DNA from: Clostridium oryzae | Lineage (GTDB): Bacteria > Bacillota > Clostridia > Clostridiales > Clostridiaceae | Length of the DNA: 64,000 bases | Assembly (NCBI RefSeq): GCF_002029235.1 | Contig: NZ_MZGV01000003.1 | Span: forward strand, 1-64,000 | Direction: 5' to 3' | In this document: one piece after another, positions 35,329 to 45,206 of the stretch | How positions within the stretch are numbered: the stretch's first letter is position 1 | Layout of the letters: each line of letters starts with the position of its first letter | Notes under the pieces: generated by a model | Databases searched by the model: none | What the model was told of the DNA's origin: nothing | Seen by the model: only the letters and a program-made list of their open reading frames with translations | Program-made: the position numbers and the translations under genes

Positions 35329-37065
35329 ATGAGCAAGTTTAAGATAAGCGGAAATCAATTTATGCTTAATGACAAACCATATAGGATATTATCAGGAGCT
35401 ATTCATTACTTTAGAGTGGTTCCTGAGTATTGGAAGGATAGATTTTTAAAACTTAAAGCTTGTGGACTTAATACTGTAGAAACATGTATAGCCTGGAATC
35501 TTCATGAACCAAAGAAGGGCGAATATAATTTCTCTGGCATAGCTGATATAGTTAAATTCATAAATATTGCCCAGGAAACAGGATTAAATGTAATACTTAG
35601 ACCAGGTCCTTACATATGTGCTGAATGGGATTTTGGAGGACTTCCAGCATGGCTTTTGGCTGAGGAAAATATCAAGTTAAGATGCTATAACAAACCTTAT
35701 TTGGATAGAGTGGACAAGTTTTTTGATGTTCTATTCGAGAAGATCAGGCCACTTCTGTGCAGTAATGGAGGTCCGGTTATTGCTGTACAGCTTGAAAATG
35801 AATATGGCAGCTACGGAAATGATAAAAGATATCTTGAGCATTTAAAGCATAAGTTTATAGATTTCGGTATAAATTGTGTTATATTTACCTCTGATGGACC
35901 AACAGATGTGATGCTTGAGGGTGGGACGCTGCCTGACATATATAAGACTGTTAATTTTGGGTCAGGGTCTGTAGAAGCTTTTAAAAAACTTGAGGAATAT
36001 CAGAAGGATAAACCAATTATGTGTATGGAATACTGGAACGGTTGGTTTGATCACTGGGGAGAAGAACATCATATAAGAAGTTATAATGATGCTGCTGAGG
36101 AACTTGATAATATATTAGAACAGGGTGCTTCAGTGAATTTATATATGTTTCATGGAGGTACAAACTTTGGCTTTTTTAATGGGGCTAATTATCAGGAAAA
36201 ATATGAGCCAACAGTTACAAGCTATGACTACAATTCACCACTGACTGAAGATGGACATTTTACAAAAAAGTTTTTTGAATTTAGAAACGTGTTATCAAAG
36301 TATACAAAAATCGCTGAGACAGAAGCTTTGCAGCCTATAGAAAGAAAAGCGTATGGTAAGGTTAAACTTACTGAAAAGCAAGGATTATTTGGAGCACTCA
36401 AATACTTATCATTACCAGTAGAGATGGCTTATCCGGTTCCTATGGAAGAACTTAATCAGAATTTTGGATTTATCCTTTATAGAACTAGAGTTAAGGGCAT
36501 AAGGAAGAATTGTGAAATTGATATAAAGGAAGTTCATGATAGAGCTCAGATATTTGTAAATGGTGAATATAAAGATACGGTATATAGGCCGGAGTATAAA
36601 AAGGTAATAGTGGACTTTGATAAGGATGAAAATGTATTGGATATTCTTATAGAGAACATGGGGAGAGTTAATTATGGACAGCATCTTATGGATTATAAGG
36701 GCATAACAGAAGGTGTGAGACTAGATTACCAATATCAGTTTCAGTGGAAGATATTTACCTTACCGCTAGATAATATAGAACGAATAAGATATGACAATCA
36801 AAATTCAAATTTTGAACCAACCTTTTATAGAGGATATTTTATAGTTGATGAGCCTAAAGATACTTACTTCAGTATTGAAGATTGGGAAAAAGGAAATGTA
36901 TTTATTAATGGTTTTAATATAGGAAGGTATTGGAGTATAGGCCCTCAGAAAACATTGTATATACCTGCGCCTCTGCTGAAAAAGGGGCAGAATGAAATAG
37001 TGGTCTTTGATTTAAAAGGCATTAAAAACCCAATTGCCAATTTAGTAGATATACATAAGCTGTAA
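35329..37065 (+). CDS. GH35 beta-galactosidase
   Basis: 578 residues from ATG 35329 (GGGCAGG lies 8 bases upstream; the frame opens at GTG 35320). Family hallmarks are LSGAIHYFRV near the start and GPYICAEWDFGGLPAWLL near 95. The acid/base is in QLENEYGSYG near 157 and the nucleophile in CMEYWNGWFDHWG near 232. Beta-sandwich domains follow. No signal peptide. It probably trims terminal beta-galactose (type 1 or complex-glycan antennae) from imported oligosaccharides. It is 26 bases downstream of GH38, same operon. Confidence 0.92.
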   Translation: MSKFKISGNQFMLNDKPYRILSGAIHYFRVVPEYWKDRFLKLKACGLNTVETCIAWNLHEPKKGEYNFSGIADIVKFINIAQETGLNVILRPGPYICAEWDFGGLPAWLLAEENIKLRCYNKPYLDRVDKFFDVLFEKIRPLLCSNGGPVIAVQLENEYGSYGNDKRYLEHLKHKFIDFGINCVIFTSDGPTDVMLEGGTLPDIYKTVNFGSGSVEAFKKLEEYQKDKPIMCMEYWNGWFDHWGEEHHIRSYNDAAEELDNILEQGASVNLYMFHGGTNFGFFNGANYQEKYEPTVTSYDYNSPLTEDGHFTKKFFEFRNVLSKYTKIAETEALQPIERKAYGKVKLTEKQGLFGALKYLSLPVEMAYPVPMEELNQNFGFILYRTRVKGIRKNCEIDIKEVHDRAQIFVNGEYKDTVYRPEYKKVIVDFDKDENVLDILIENMGRVNYGQHLMDYKGITEGVRLDYQYQFQWKIFTLPLDNIERIRYDNQNSNFEPTFYRGYFIVDEPKDTYFSIEDWEKGNVFINGFNIGRYWSIGPQKTLYIPAPLLKKGQNEIVVFDLKGIKNPIANLVDIHKL

Positions 37066-37150
37066 TGGAAGGATGTGATTACAAATAGAAGAGATAGTAA
37101 AGAGAGCATCAGAAGTTGTCCCTTCCACACGGCAAATAATATGGCAGAGT

Positions 37151-38512
37151 ATGGAGTTTTATGGATTCATTCACTTCACTGTAAATACCTTCACTAATAG
37201 AGAGTGGGGAGATGGTGATGAAGACCCATTAATATTTAATCCAACGGAATTTGATGCAGATCAATGGGTAAAAACCTGCAAAAGAGCAGGTATGAAAGGA
37301 ATTATACTCACATGCAAGCATCATGATGGGTTCTGCTTATGGCCGAGTAGGTATACAGAGCATTCAGTAAAGAATTCACCTTGGAAAGATGGAAAGGGAG
37401 ACATAGTAAAAGAAGTTTCTGATGCCTGTAGAAAAGAAAATATGAAGTTTGGGGTGTATCTATCTCCTTGGGACAGACATGAGAAGAGCTATGGTGATTC
37501 AGATAGATATAACGAGTACTATAGGAATCAGCTTACGGAACTACTTTCAAACTATGGCGATATTTTTGAAGTATGGCTGGATGGTGCCTGCGGAGAAGGT
37601 AAAAACGGAAAAAAACAGGTATATGCATGGGATGAGTATTATGATGTCGTCAGGAGACTGCAGCCTAATGCTGTCATAGCTGTATGCGGACCAGATGTAA
37701 GATGGTGCGGCAATGAAGCGGGGCATTGCAGAAGGTCAGAATGGAGTGTAGTACCAAAGAACCTTTTGAATGTGGAAAAGATACAGGATAAGTCACAAAA
37801 GTTTGATGACGGTAAGTTTTCAAAGGTCGTAAACTCATCGGATGAAGACCTTGGAAGCAGAGAAGCAATAAAAGATGCGGAGGACCTTGTGTGGTATCCG
37901 TCTGAAGTAAACACATCTATAAGACCGGGGTGGTTTTATCATCCTTCGGAAGATGACAAACTTAAATCTGTGGATGAATTATTGAATATATATTATGGTT
38001 CTGTTGGAGGAAATGCTGCCTTTTTACTTAATATACCTCCGGACAAGAGAGGTCTCATACATGAAGCGGATGTTCAAGTGCTCGAAGGTTTCGGAAGTGC
38101 TCTGAGAAGAATATTTAAAAATGACTTATTAAAGAGTTCTGCAATATCGGTATCCAGCAGGTTAAATGTGAAACAAGACGGAATGAACTTATTAGATGAT
38201 AGCCTAGATACTTGCTGGTCTCCGCAAAAATTTGATGAAAATCCAACTATCATTATTGGATTTAGTGAGCCTAGAAATATAGATAGAGTGGTTCTAATGG
38301 AATATATAAAACTAGGACAGAAGGTAGAGGGATTTTCTATAGAATACAATGATAATGGAAAATGGATAGAATTTTTTAACGGAACAACTGTAGGTTATAA
38401 GAAGATATGTTGTTTTGAAAGGATTAACGTCAAAACAGTACGAGTTATAATCAAAAAATCAAGAGGTACACCCAGTATAGCAAGGCTTGCAGCCTATAAT
38501 AGTGGAGTGTAA
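37151..38512 (+). CDS. GH29 alpha-L-fucosidase, first copy (unusual start)
   Basis: 453 residues from ATG 37151. The GH29 barrel is visible: FIHFTVNTFTNREWGDG, CKHHDGFCLWPSRYT near 62, and the nucleophile Asp in FEVWLDGACGEG near 143. A discoidin-like C-terminal domain (about 330-450) follows. The expected N-terminal extension (EIVKRASEVVPSTRQIIWQS) is encoded in frame just upstream. That frame runs to a TGA without any ATG, GTG or TTG, and the GGAAGGA ribosome site at 37067-37073 sits far upstream. Either an ATA start at 37085 or a single-base frameshift near 37083 is implied. The shorter ATG product may be inactive. It should remove fucose from glycans. Confidence 0.8.
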   Translation: MEFYGFIHFTVNTFTNREWGDGDEDPLIFNPTEFDADQWVKTCKRAGMKGIILTCKHHDGFCLWPSRYTEHSVKNSPWKDGKGDIVKEVSDACRKENMKFGVYLSPWDRHEKSYGDSDRYNEYYRNQLTELLSNYGDIFEVWLDGACGEGKNGKKQVYAWDEYYDVVRRLQPNAVIAVCGPDVRWCGNEAGHCRRSEWSVVPKNLLNVEKIQDKSQKFDDGKFSKVVNSSDEDLGSREAIKDAEDLVWYPSEVNTSIRPGWFYHPSEDDKLKSVDELLNIYYGSVGGNAAFLLNIPPDKRGLIHEADVQVLEGFGSALRRIFKNDLLKSSAISVSSRLNVKQDGMNLLDDSLDTCWSPQKFDENPTIIIGFSEPRNIDRVVLMEYIKLGQKVEGFSIEYNDNGKWIEFFNGTTVGYKKICCFERINVKTVRVIIKKSRGTPSIARLAAYNSGV

Positions 38513-38540
38513 AAACATAAGATTTACAAGGAGGAAGAGT

Positions 38541-39587
38541 ATGAACAAAATTAGTAACTACGAGATAATGGGGTATTTAAGTGATGCAGCCGATTGGAAA
38601 GAAGAAGACATTGATGCTGGAAAATTAACTTGTATAAACTATGCTTTTGGTCTTATCGAAAATGGCAAATTAAAGGGAGAACATTTAAAAAAGCTGAATA
38701 TATTAAATAAGATAAAAAAAGCGAATACACACCTAAAAACAGTATTATCTATAGGTGGATGGGGAGCTGACGGATTTTCAGATGCTGTTCTTAATGAAGA
38801 GAGAAGAGAAAAATTTGTAGCTTCAACTATGGATTTTGTTATAGAAAATGATTTTGACGGGATAGATATCGACTGGGAATATCCTTGTGATGACCAAGCT
38901 GAGATTGTTGCTAGGGATTGTGACAAACAAAATTATACACTTTATCTTAAGCTTCTTAGAGAAAAGTTGGATGAACAGGGTAAAAAGGATGGAAAAAAGT
39001 ATATACTAAGTGCTGCCCTTGGAGCAGGTCAAAAATATGTTGATAATATAGAGATAAAACAGGTACAGAAATATTTAGATTTCATAAATTTGATGACTTA
39101 TGATATGAGAGGAAGCTTTACAAACATCACAGGACACCATGCTAACACGTATCCAATGGAAAAGCACCCTGATGATCGAAGTGCTGCAGGTTGTATAGAT
39201 ATACTTATAAATGCTGGAGTACCTAAGGAAAAAATAATTATTGGTGCTGCTTTCTATGGAAGGATGTGGGAAGGCGTTAAATCCAGTGAAGGTACAGGAC
39301 TTTCAACTGAGGCAGAAGCTTCTGGCTGTGTTATGCGTGATTTTACTACCCTTTATGATGAGTATATAGACAAAAATGGATATAAGAGATACTGGGATGA
39401 TATTGCGAAGGCTTCATATCTTTTCAATGGAAGCAATTTTGTATCCTATGAGGATGAGATATCTATGATATATAAATCTGAATATGTTAAACAAAAAGGT
39501 ATAGGAGGCATAATGTTCTGGGAGTATCCTTTGGATAAGACAGGTAAACTCTTAAACAGTATATATGGAGTACTTGGAGATTATTAG
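38541..39587 (+). CDS. GH18 glycosidase (chitinase / endo-N-acetylglucosaminidase type)
   Basis: 348 residues from ATG 38541, which has AAGGAGG upstream (the frame itself opens further up). A single GH18 barrel: LSIGGWGADGF near 75 and the catalytic motif FDGIDIDWEYP near 104-114 with Glu intact. Later, MTYDMRGSF and FWEYPLDKTG end the barrel. No signal peptide and no carbohydrate-binding module. Family members hydrolyse chitin oligomers or the chitobiose core of N-glycans. In this neighbourhood a core-cleaving or chitobiose-trimming role inside the cell is plausible but inferred. Confidence 0.88.
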   Translation: MNKISNYEIMGYLSDAADWKEEDIDAGKLTCINYAFGLIENGKLKGEHLKKLNILNKIKKANTHLKTVLSIGGWGADGFSDAVLNEERREKFVASTMDFVIENDFDGIDIDWEYPCDDQAEIVARDCDKQNYTLYLKLLREKLDEQGKKDGKKYILSAALGAGQKYVDNIEIKQVQKYLDFINLMTYDMRGSFTNITGHHANTYPMEKHPDDRSAAGCIDILINAGVPKEKIIIGAAFYGRMWEGVKSSEGTGLSTEAEASGCVMRDFTTLYDEYIDKNGYKRYWDDIAKASYLFNGSNFVSYEDEISMIYKSEYVKQKGIGGIMFWEYPLDKTGKLLNSIYGVLGDY

Positions 39588-39614
39588 ATAATATTTATGT
39601 AAAGGAGAAGGTAT

Positions 39615-40637
39615 ATGAAGCTGGAAAGATTACAGGAGCCTAAAATAGAGTTTGCGCCGAAGCATTACATTTGTAAAAAGGCAAAAGAACAGCCTATTAT
39701 AGATGGAAATTTGGATAAAAGCTTCTGGGCTGATGTTCAATGGACAAGTTATTTTGAGGATATAGAGGGAGATTTAAAACCAAAGCCACTAAAACAAACA
39801 AGGCTTAAGATGTTATGGGATGATGAATGCTTGTATTTTGGTGCGGAACTTGAAGATGATCAAATATGGGCGACACTAAGGGAAAGAGATAGTGTAATAT
39901 TCCAAGATAATGATTTCGAAATTTTTATTGATTCTAGTGGTGAAACACATCATTATTATGAATTTGAAATGAATGCCTTCAATACTATATGGGATTTAAT
40001 GCTTACAAAACCATATAGGGATAATGGGAAACCAATTAACAGCTGGGACATAAAAGGAATTAAATCTGCAGTAAAAGTATATGGAGCTATAAACAATTCT
40101 GATGCTAAAAATACTAAGTGGACTGTTGAGATTGCAATGCCGTGGAAATCATTAATAGAAATGGCTGGAGAACTTAGAAGACCTAATTGCGGGGAGTACT
40201 GGAGAATTAATTTCTCAAGAGTTGAATGGAGAACTGAGGTTAAGGAAGGGAAGTACAGAAAATGTATAGACCCTAAGACAGGCATTGCATATCCTGAATA
40301 CAATTGGGTATGGTCACCTATGGGAATTATTAATATGCATTATCCTGAACTTTGGGGATTTGTAGTGTTTTCAGAAGAGGATGAAATAGAATTTTCAATA
40401 CCTAAAGACGAAAAAATCAAGTGGCAGCTTAGAAAACTATATTATAGGCAAAGAAATTATTATTGTGATAATGGAAGGTACGCAGCTGACTTTAACGAAA
40501 TAAAAGGCAGAGATAGGTGGAGTATTGACCCTGTTATTGAAGTAGCTAGTGATATGTATCAAATAACTGTACCATCAGAGGATAAAACATCCTCCATATG
40601 CATAAGAGAAGATGGAAGAGTATTTATTAATAGGTAA
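39615..40637 (+). CDS. CBM9-like carbohydrate-binding domain protein
   Basis: 340 residues. The N-terminal 230 residues resemble family 9 carbohydrate-binding modules: PIIDGNLDKSFWADVQWTSY, LKMLWDDECLYFGAELEDD, DNDFEIFIDSSGETHHYYEF. VEIAMPWKSL and EYWRINFSRVEW follow. The remaining part is unassigned. Such proteins often have a signal peptide, but none is visible here. It is therefore an apparently cytosolic sugar-binding protein without a catalytic domain. Its role in the pathway is unclear. It lies in the glycosidase operon between GH18 and GH130. Confidence 0.75.
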   Translation: MKLERLQEPKIEFAPKHYICKKAKEQPIIDGNLDKSFWADVQWTSYFEDIEGDLKPKPLKQTRLKMLWDDECLYFGAELEDDQIWATLRERDSVIFQDNDFEIFIDSSGETHHYYEFEMNAFNTIWDLMLTKPYRDNGKPINSWDIKGIKSAVKVYGAINNSDAKNTKWTVEIAMPWKSLIEMAGELRRPNCGEYWRINFSRVEWRTEVKEGKYRKCIDPKTGIAYPEYNWVWSPMGIINMHYPELWGFVVFSEEDEIEFSIPKDEKIKWQLRKLYYRQRNYYCDNGRYAADFNEIKGRDRWSIDPVIEVASDMYQITVPSEDKTSSICIREDGRVFINR

Positions 40638-40674
40638 GTAATAATTTAAAATAATAGAAAGCGAGAGGGAAAAA

Positions 40675-41661
40675 ATGAGCAAGAGAACAATTATAGGACC
40701 AGCATTACCTAATATACCATGGGAAGACAAACCATCAGACTGCAAAGAAGTTATATGGCGTTTTTCACAAAATCCAATAATACCAAGAGATTTATTACCT
40801 AATTCAAACAGTATATTTAACAGCGCAGTAGTTCCTTTTGAAGGAAAATTTGCTGGAGTATTCAGATGTGATGATAAAAGACGTGAGATGAGAATACACG
40901 CAGGTTTTAGTGATGATGGGATTAATTGGAAGATAGATGAGAAGCCAATTCAATTTATAAAGGAAAGTGAGGATTTAGGAGATTTTGAATATGCATATGA
41001 TCCTAGAGTCTGCTTTATAGAGGATAGATATTATGTAACTTGGTGCAACGGTTACCACGGCCCAACAATAGGACTAGCATATACCTTTGATTTTAAAGAA
41101 TTTCACCAAATTGATAACATCACAATGCCATATAATAGAAACGGTGTTCTTTTTCCAAGAAAGATAAATGGTAAATATGCGCTTCTTAGCAGACCAAGCG
41201 ATACAGGACATACTCCATTTGGAGATATTTTTTACAGTGAAAGCCCAGATCTTGTTTACTGGGGAAAACATAGACATGTAATGGGTACAAGAGGTTGGTG
41301 GCAGAGTACAAAAATAGGTGCTGGACCTACACCTATTGAAACAACGGAAGGATGGCTTGTATTTTATCATGGTGTACTTACCTCCTGTAATGGATATGTA
41401 TATCATTTTGGAGCAGCAATACTTGATTTAGAGCAGCCTTGGAAAGTGCTTTATAGAACAGAACCATATTTAATGGCTCCAAGAACACAATATGAGTGTG
41501 TAGGGGATGTTCCTAATGTTGTATTCCCATGTGCAGCACTTGCAGATAGTGAAACTGGCAGAATTGCTGTATATTATGGAGCAGCAGATACAGTTACAGG
41601 TGTTGCATATACACAAGTTGATGAACTTATAGATTTTATAAAAAATAATTCAAAACTATAA
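40675..41661 (+). CDS. GH130 mannosyl-glycan phosphorylase
   Basis: 328 residues, a five-bladed propeller of the GH130 family. Visible elements are [20 protein letters not shown], the proton-donor Asp in [12 protein letters not shown] near 105, [20 protein letters not shown] and the phosphate-side [19 protein letters not shown]. Characterised relatives phosphorolyse beta-1,4-mannosides. Those with this general sequence act on Man-beta-1,4-GlcNAc from the N-glycan core, giving mannose-1-phosphate and GlcNAc. The surrounding GH38, GH20 and fucosidases favour that substrate over plant mannan. Subfamily assignment needs an alignment. Start ATG after GCGAGAGGG. Confidence 0.88.
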   Translation: MSKRTIIGPALPNIPWEDKPSDCKEVIWRFSQNPIIPRDLLPNSNSIFNSAVVPFEGKFAGVFRCDDKRREMRIHAGFSDDGINWKIDEKPIQFIKESEDLGDFEYAYDPRVCFIEDRYYVTWCNGYHGPTIGLAYTFDFKEFHQIDNITMPYNRNGVLFPRKINGKYALLSRPSDTGHTPFGDIFYSESPDLVYWGKHRHVMGTRGWWQSTKIGAGPTPIETTEGWLVFYHGVLTSCNGYVYHFGAAILDLEQPWKVLYRTEPYLMAPRTQYECVGDVPNVVFPCAALADSETGRIAVYYGAADTVTGVAYTQVDELIDFIKNNSKL

Positions 41662-41679
41662 GGCTTAGAGGTGAAACTG

Positions 41680-43020
41680 ATGGATTTGAAAAGAGAAGAT
41701 ATAGAACAGGCAAAGTATGACAGCATTGATAATAATGAATATGAAGAAAGCGCTATGGTAAGAAAAAGACTTGAATGGTTTCAGGATCAGAAGGTTGGAC
41801 TTATCTTTCATTGGGGCGTATATGCAGTATCAGGAGTAGTTGAATCCTGGCAGCTCTCAGAAGGCGATGAATGGGCTAGACCTGGCTGGAAAGGAGATAT
41901 TAAGAAACTGCAGAAGGATTACTGGGATATGAATAAAAAATTCAATCCTACAAAATTTAATCCTGATTCATGGGCAGAAGTAGCTGAAAAGGCTGGAATG
42001 AAATACATGGTGTTTACGACAAAACATCATGATGGCTTTAACATGTTTGATACTAAATATTCAGATTATAAGGTTACAGGTAAGGATTGTCCTTTCAACA
42101 ACAATCCAAGAGCTAACATAGTAAAGGAAGTTTTTGATGCTTTTCGCAAGAAGAATATTGGTATAGGTGCTTACTATTCAAAAGCTGATTGGCATTGTCC
42201 ATATTACTGGGTACCTGGAGAAAGGGCTTTGTCTCGTTATGCAAGTTATGACGAAAAAGAAAATCCAGAAATGTGGAATAAGTTTGTAGAATTTGTACAT
42301 GGACAGTTTGAAGAACTTATGAGGGATTATGGCCACGTGGATATACTTTGGCTTGATGCAGGATGGGTCTGTGCACCTAGAGAAGACATTAAGATGGATG
42401 AAATAGCTAAAATGGCAAGGAGCTATCAGCCTGAGCTTTTAATTGTAGATAGAACAGTAGGCGGCAGACATGAAAATTATATTACCCCTGAAAGATGCGT
42501 ACCGGATGCACCTTTAGAAAAGCCATGGGAAAGCTGTATAACTATGGCTAACAATTGGGGGTATGTTCCTAATGATGAATATAAATCTATAACAGAAGTA
42601 ATTCATACCCTTGTAGATATAGTTGCTAAGGGCGGAAACCTATTATTAGGCGTAGGTCCTAAGCCTGATGGAACTTTACCAGAGGAGGCAGTTAACGGAC
42701 TTCTTAAGGTTGGTGACTGGCTTAATGTGAATGGTGAAGCTATTTATGGTACCAGAGCTTATAAGCCGTACAGAGAAGGAAAATGCGCGTTTACTCAGAA
42801 GGGTAATGATATATATGTTATATATCTTATGGACGAGAAAGAAAAAGAGCTTCCTGAAAGCATAGAGTTCGAAAAAGCAGATTTTACAGGAAGAAAAGCA
42901 GTTAGCATTTTAGGCTCTAATGAAGGTGTGAGTCTTGTAAATGAAGGCAATATTACAAAGATAGTTATACCTAAAGCAGCAAGAAAAATAAAAGATCATG
43001 CTGTTGTATTTAAGCTATGA
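41680..43020 (+). CDS. GH29 alpha-L-fucosidase, second copy
   Basis: 446 residues from ATG 41680 with AGAGGTG 6 bases upstream (frame opens at GTG 41671). GLIFHWGVYAVSGV, FTTKHHDGFNMFDTKYSDY and the nucleophile Asp in HVDILWLDAGW near 225 mark GH29. GKGGNLLLGVGPKPDG is the usual loop near 320, followed by a small beta domain. It is quite different from the first GH29 protein, so the two probably cut different linkages (for example alpha-1,6 core and alpha-1,2/3/4 branches). No signal peptide. Last gene before a terminator. Confidence 0.9.
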   Translation: MDLKREDIEQAKYDSIDNNEYEESAMVRKRLEWFQDQKVGLIFHWGVYAVSGVVESWQLSEGDEWARPGWKGDIKKLQKDYWDMNKKFNPTKFNPDSWAEVAEKAGMKYMVFTTKHHDGFNMFDTKYSDYKVTGKDCPFNNNPRANIVKEVFDAFRKKNIGIGAYYSKADWHCPYYWVPGERALSRYASYDEKENPEMWNKFVEFVHGQFEELMRDYGHVDILWLDAGWVCAPREDIKMDEIAKMARSYQPELLIVDRTVGGRHENYITPERCVPDAPLEKPWESCITMANNWGYVPNDEYKSITEVIHTLVDIVAKGGNLLLGVGPKPDGTLPEEAVNGLLKVGDWLNVNGEAIYGTRAYKPYREGKCAFTQKGNDIYVIYLMDEKEKELPESIEFEKADFTGRKAVSILGSNEGVSLVNEGNITKIVIPKAARKIKDHAVVFKL

Positions 43021-43048
43021 AAATAATGTAATGATATACATTATATGT

Positions 43049-43088
43049 AAGAACCTCTACGAGATGTTAATCTTGTGGAGGTTCTTTT
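43049..43088 (+). terminator. Terminator ending the glycosidase run
   Basis: AAGAACCTCTAC and GTGGAGGTTCTT pair over 12 positions (one G-T) and are followed by TTTTGA. Confidence 0.85.
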
Positions 43089-43250
43089 GATAGATTAATA
43101 ATGATAAAGGTTTTCAAAAAACGTTTTTATAATTAATCCATTAAATCTAAAATTATTCCAGTTTTAATTAAACCGTTTATAATATATGATTTAATTAATT
43201 AGTTATTAACATTCATAGCTAAAATAAATGGAGGTAAGGAGATTGGGCAA

Positions 43251-44177
43251 GTGAAAAATTTTGTTAGAACTATTAAAAATAACTATCAGTTTATGCTCAT
43301 GGTAATACCGGGAGCGCTGTGGTTTCTCATATTCAGTTATATACCTATGTTAGGAATTGTTATAGCATTTAAAGACCTTAGAATAAGTAGATTTGGATTT
43401 ATTCAAACTGTACTTGAAAGTAAGTGGATGGGATTTAAAAACTTTAAATATTTATTTAGTACGAAAGACGCATTTATAATCACAAGAAACACTGTTTTAT
43501 ATAATCTGGCATTTATATTTTTGGGACTAGTTTTTGCATTAGCATTTGCAATCATTATCACTGAAATGTCACATAAGTTTTTAGGTAAGTTGTTCCAAAC
43601 AGCAATGTTTATGCCTTACTTTTTATCCTGGATTGTTATTAGCTATTTTGTTTATGCTTTTCTTTCTGATAACGGGTTAGCAAATCAAATAATAACATCT
43701 TTAGGAGGTAAAGCTGTAAATTGGTACTTAAATCCGAAACCGTGGCCATTCATTCTTATATTCACAGCTATCTGGAAGGGAACAGGATATAGTTCTGTAG
43801 TATATATAGCAACTATTGCAGGTTTTGACAAGTCATATTATGAAGCAGCTATGATAGATGGCGCTGATAAATTTCAGCAGATCAAGTTTATAACACTTCC
43901 ATTATTAAAACCAGTTATAACAATGATGTTACTGTTATCTATAGGAAAAATATTTAATGCTGATTTTGGATTGTTCTATCAGGTTCCTATGAACTCTGGT
44001 GTGTTATACCCAGTAACAAATGTAATTGATACTTATGTTTACAGAGGACTTACAACAATGGGCGATTTTGGAATGACAGCAGCTGCAGGTTTATATCAAT
44101 CAACAGTTGGATTAGTTCTTATATTAGTGTCAAACTACTTAGTAAGAAAATATGATAATGAAAACTCATTATTCTAA
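43251..44177 (+). CDS. LplB-type ABC sugar permease
   Basis: 308 residues with six membrane helices and the EAA loop YEAAMIDGADKFQQIKFITL near 203. It is of the LplB/YtcP-partner class used for complex oligosaccharides. Start is GTG 43251, with GGAGGTAAGGAG upstream. It forms an importer with the next permease and the lipoprotein at 45207. No ATPase gene is present, so a shared MsmK-like ATPase is likely. A promoter probably lies in 43090-43250. An AACGTTTT-like sequence there could be a weak cre site, but I do not list it. Confidence 0.9.
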   Translation: MKNFVRTIKNNYQFMLMVIPGALWFLIFSYIPMLGIVIAFKDLRISRFGFIQTVLESKWMGFKNFKYLFSTKDAFIITRNTVLYNLAFIFLGLVFALAFAIIITEMSHKFLGKLFQTAMFMPYFLSWIVISYFVYAFLSDNGLANQIITSLGGKAVNWYLNPKPWPFILIFTAIWKGTGYSSVVYIATIAGFDKSYYEAAMIDGADKFQQIKFITLPLLKPVITMMLLLSIGKIFNADFGLFYQVPMNSGVLYPVTNVIDTYVYRGLTTMGDFGMTAAAGLYQSTVGLVLILVSNYLVRKYDNENSLF

Positions 44178-44198
44178 TATTTATTGGAGGTGATTCAA

Positions 44199-45149
44199 AT
44201 TAGTACTTCTAAAACTTTAAACAAAAAGAAACAACAAAGGGTATCAAATAGAGATGTAAATGCTTTTTCTAAGTTCTGGGACACCTTGTTAACAATAATT
44301 GTAGGACTATTTGCATTTGCATGTGTATTTCCGTTCCTGTTTGTTGTAATTATATCTTTTACAAATGAAAAGAGTTTAGCAAAATACGGTTACAGGCTTA
44401 TTCCTAAAAAATGGAGCTTGTCTGCATATGATTATGTATTAAATTCAAGTGATTCATTAATTAAAGCGTATGGGGTAACAATATTTATAACCGTTGTAGG
44501 AACAATATTGTCTTTAACCATCATGTCTCTATATGCGTATGCAATATCGAGAAAAGGCTTTAAGTTTCGCAAGTTTTTCACATTTTATGCATTTTTTACA
44601 ATGCTATTCGGCGGAGGCTTAGTACCGACGTACTTAGTTGTATCAAGGCTATTATCATTGAAGAATACAGTTTGGGCACTGATTTTGCCAATGGCCTGTG
44701 GGGCTTGGAACATTCTTATATTGAAAACATTCTTTAGGACGTCAGTACCAGACGCTATTATAGAATCTGCAAAAATAGATGGGGCTAGTGAAATAAGGAC
44801 TTTTGTCCAAATGGTTTTACCTATATCACTGCCAGCTATGGCTACGATTGGATTGTTTTGTACATTAGGATATTGGAACGATTGGTTTAATGCACTTTTG
44901 TATATTGATAATCAGAATTTAATGCCGCTTCAGTATTTACTTATGAAAATACAAAATAGTATGGATTTCTTAACTTCTAATGTTACTAGGATGAATTCGG
45001 CAGATAGTGTAAAGGCTGTAGCACAATTGCCTAAGAATACGGCAAGAATGGCAATGGTTGTATTAGCAACAGGACCTATAGTATTAGCTTATCCATTCTT
45101 CCAAAAATATTTTGTACAAGGGTTAACCATAGGAGCAGTTAAAGAGTAA
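44199..45149 (+). CDS. YtcP/CarB-type ABC sugar permease (apparent AUU start)
   Basis: 316 residues from ATT 44199. Six membrane helices and the EAA loop IIESAKIDGASEIRTFVQMV near 185. No ATG is available before the conserved region. The only upstream candidates are TTG 44184 and GTG 44190, which lie inside the excellent GGAGGTGA ribosome site (44186-44193). ATT 44199 sits at perfect spacing and gives a protein starting (M)STSKTLNKKK. AUU is a known but rare start (infC). Second membrane subunit of the oligosaccharide importer. Confidence 0.85.
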   Translation: MSTSKTLNKKKQQRVSNRDVNAFSKFWDTLLTIIVGLFAFACVFPFLFVVIISFTNEKSLAKYGYRLIPKKWSLSAYDYVLNSSDSLIKAYGVTIFITVVGTILSLTIMSLYAYAISRKGFKFRKFFTFYAFFTMLFGGGLVPTYLVVSRLLSLKNTVWALILPMACGAWNILILKTFFRTSVPDAIIESAKIDGASEIRTFVQMVLPISLPAMATIGLFCTLGYWNDWFNALLYIDNQNLMPLQYLLMKIQNSMDFLTSNVTRMNSADSVKAVAQLPKNTARMAMVVLATGPIVLAYPFFQKYFVQGLTIGAVKE

Positions 45150-45206
45150 TTTCCAACAATTATTAAATTGTTGAAAATATATATTAAAAAACAAGGGGGA
45201 ACTTTT

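Noticed and set aside
43100..43190. Possible catabolite-response (cre) sequences AAAACGTTTT and AAACCGTTTAT before the ABC importer
   Set aside because: Both miss key positions of the consensus; AT-rich background makes such matches common.
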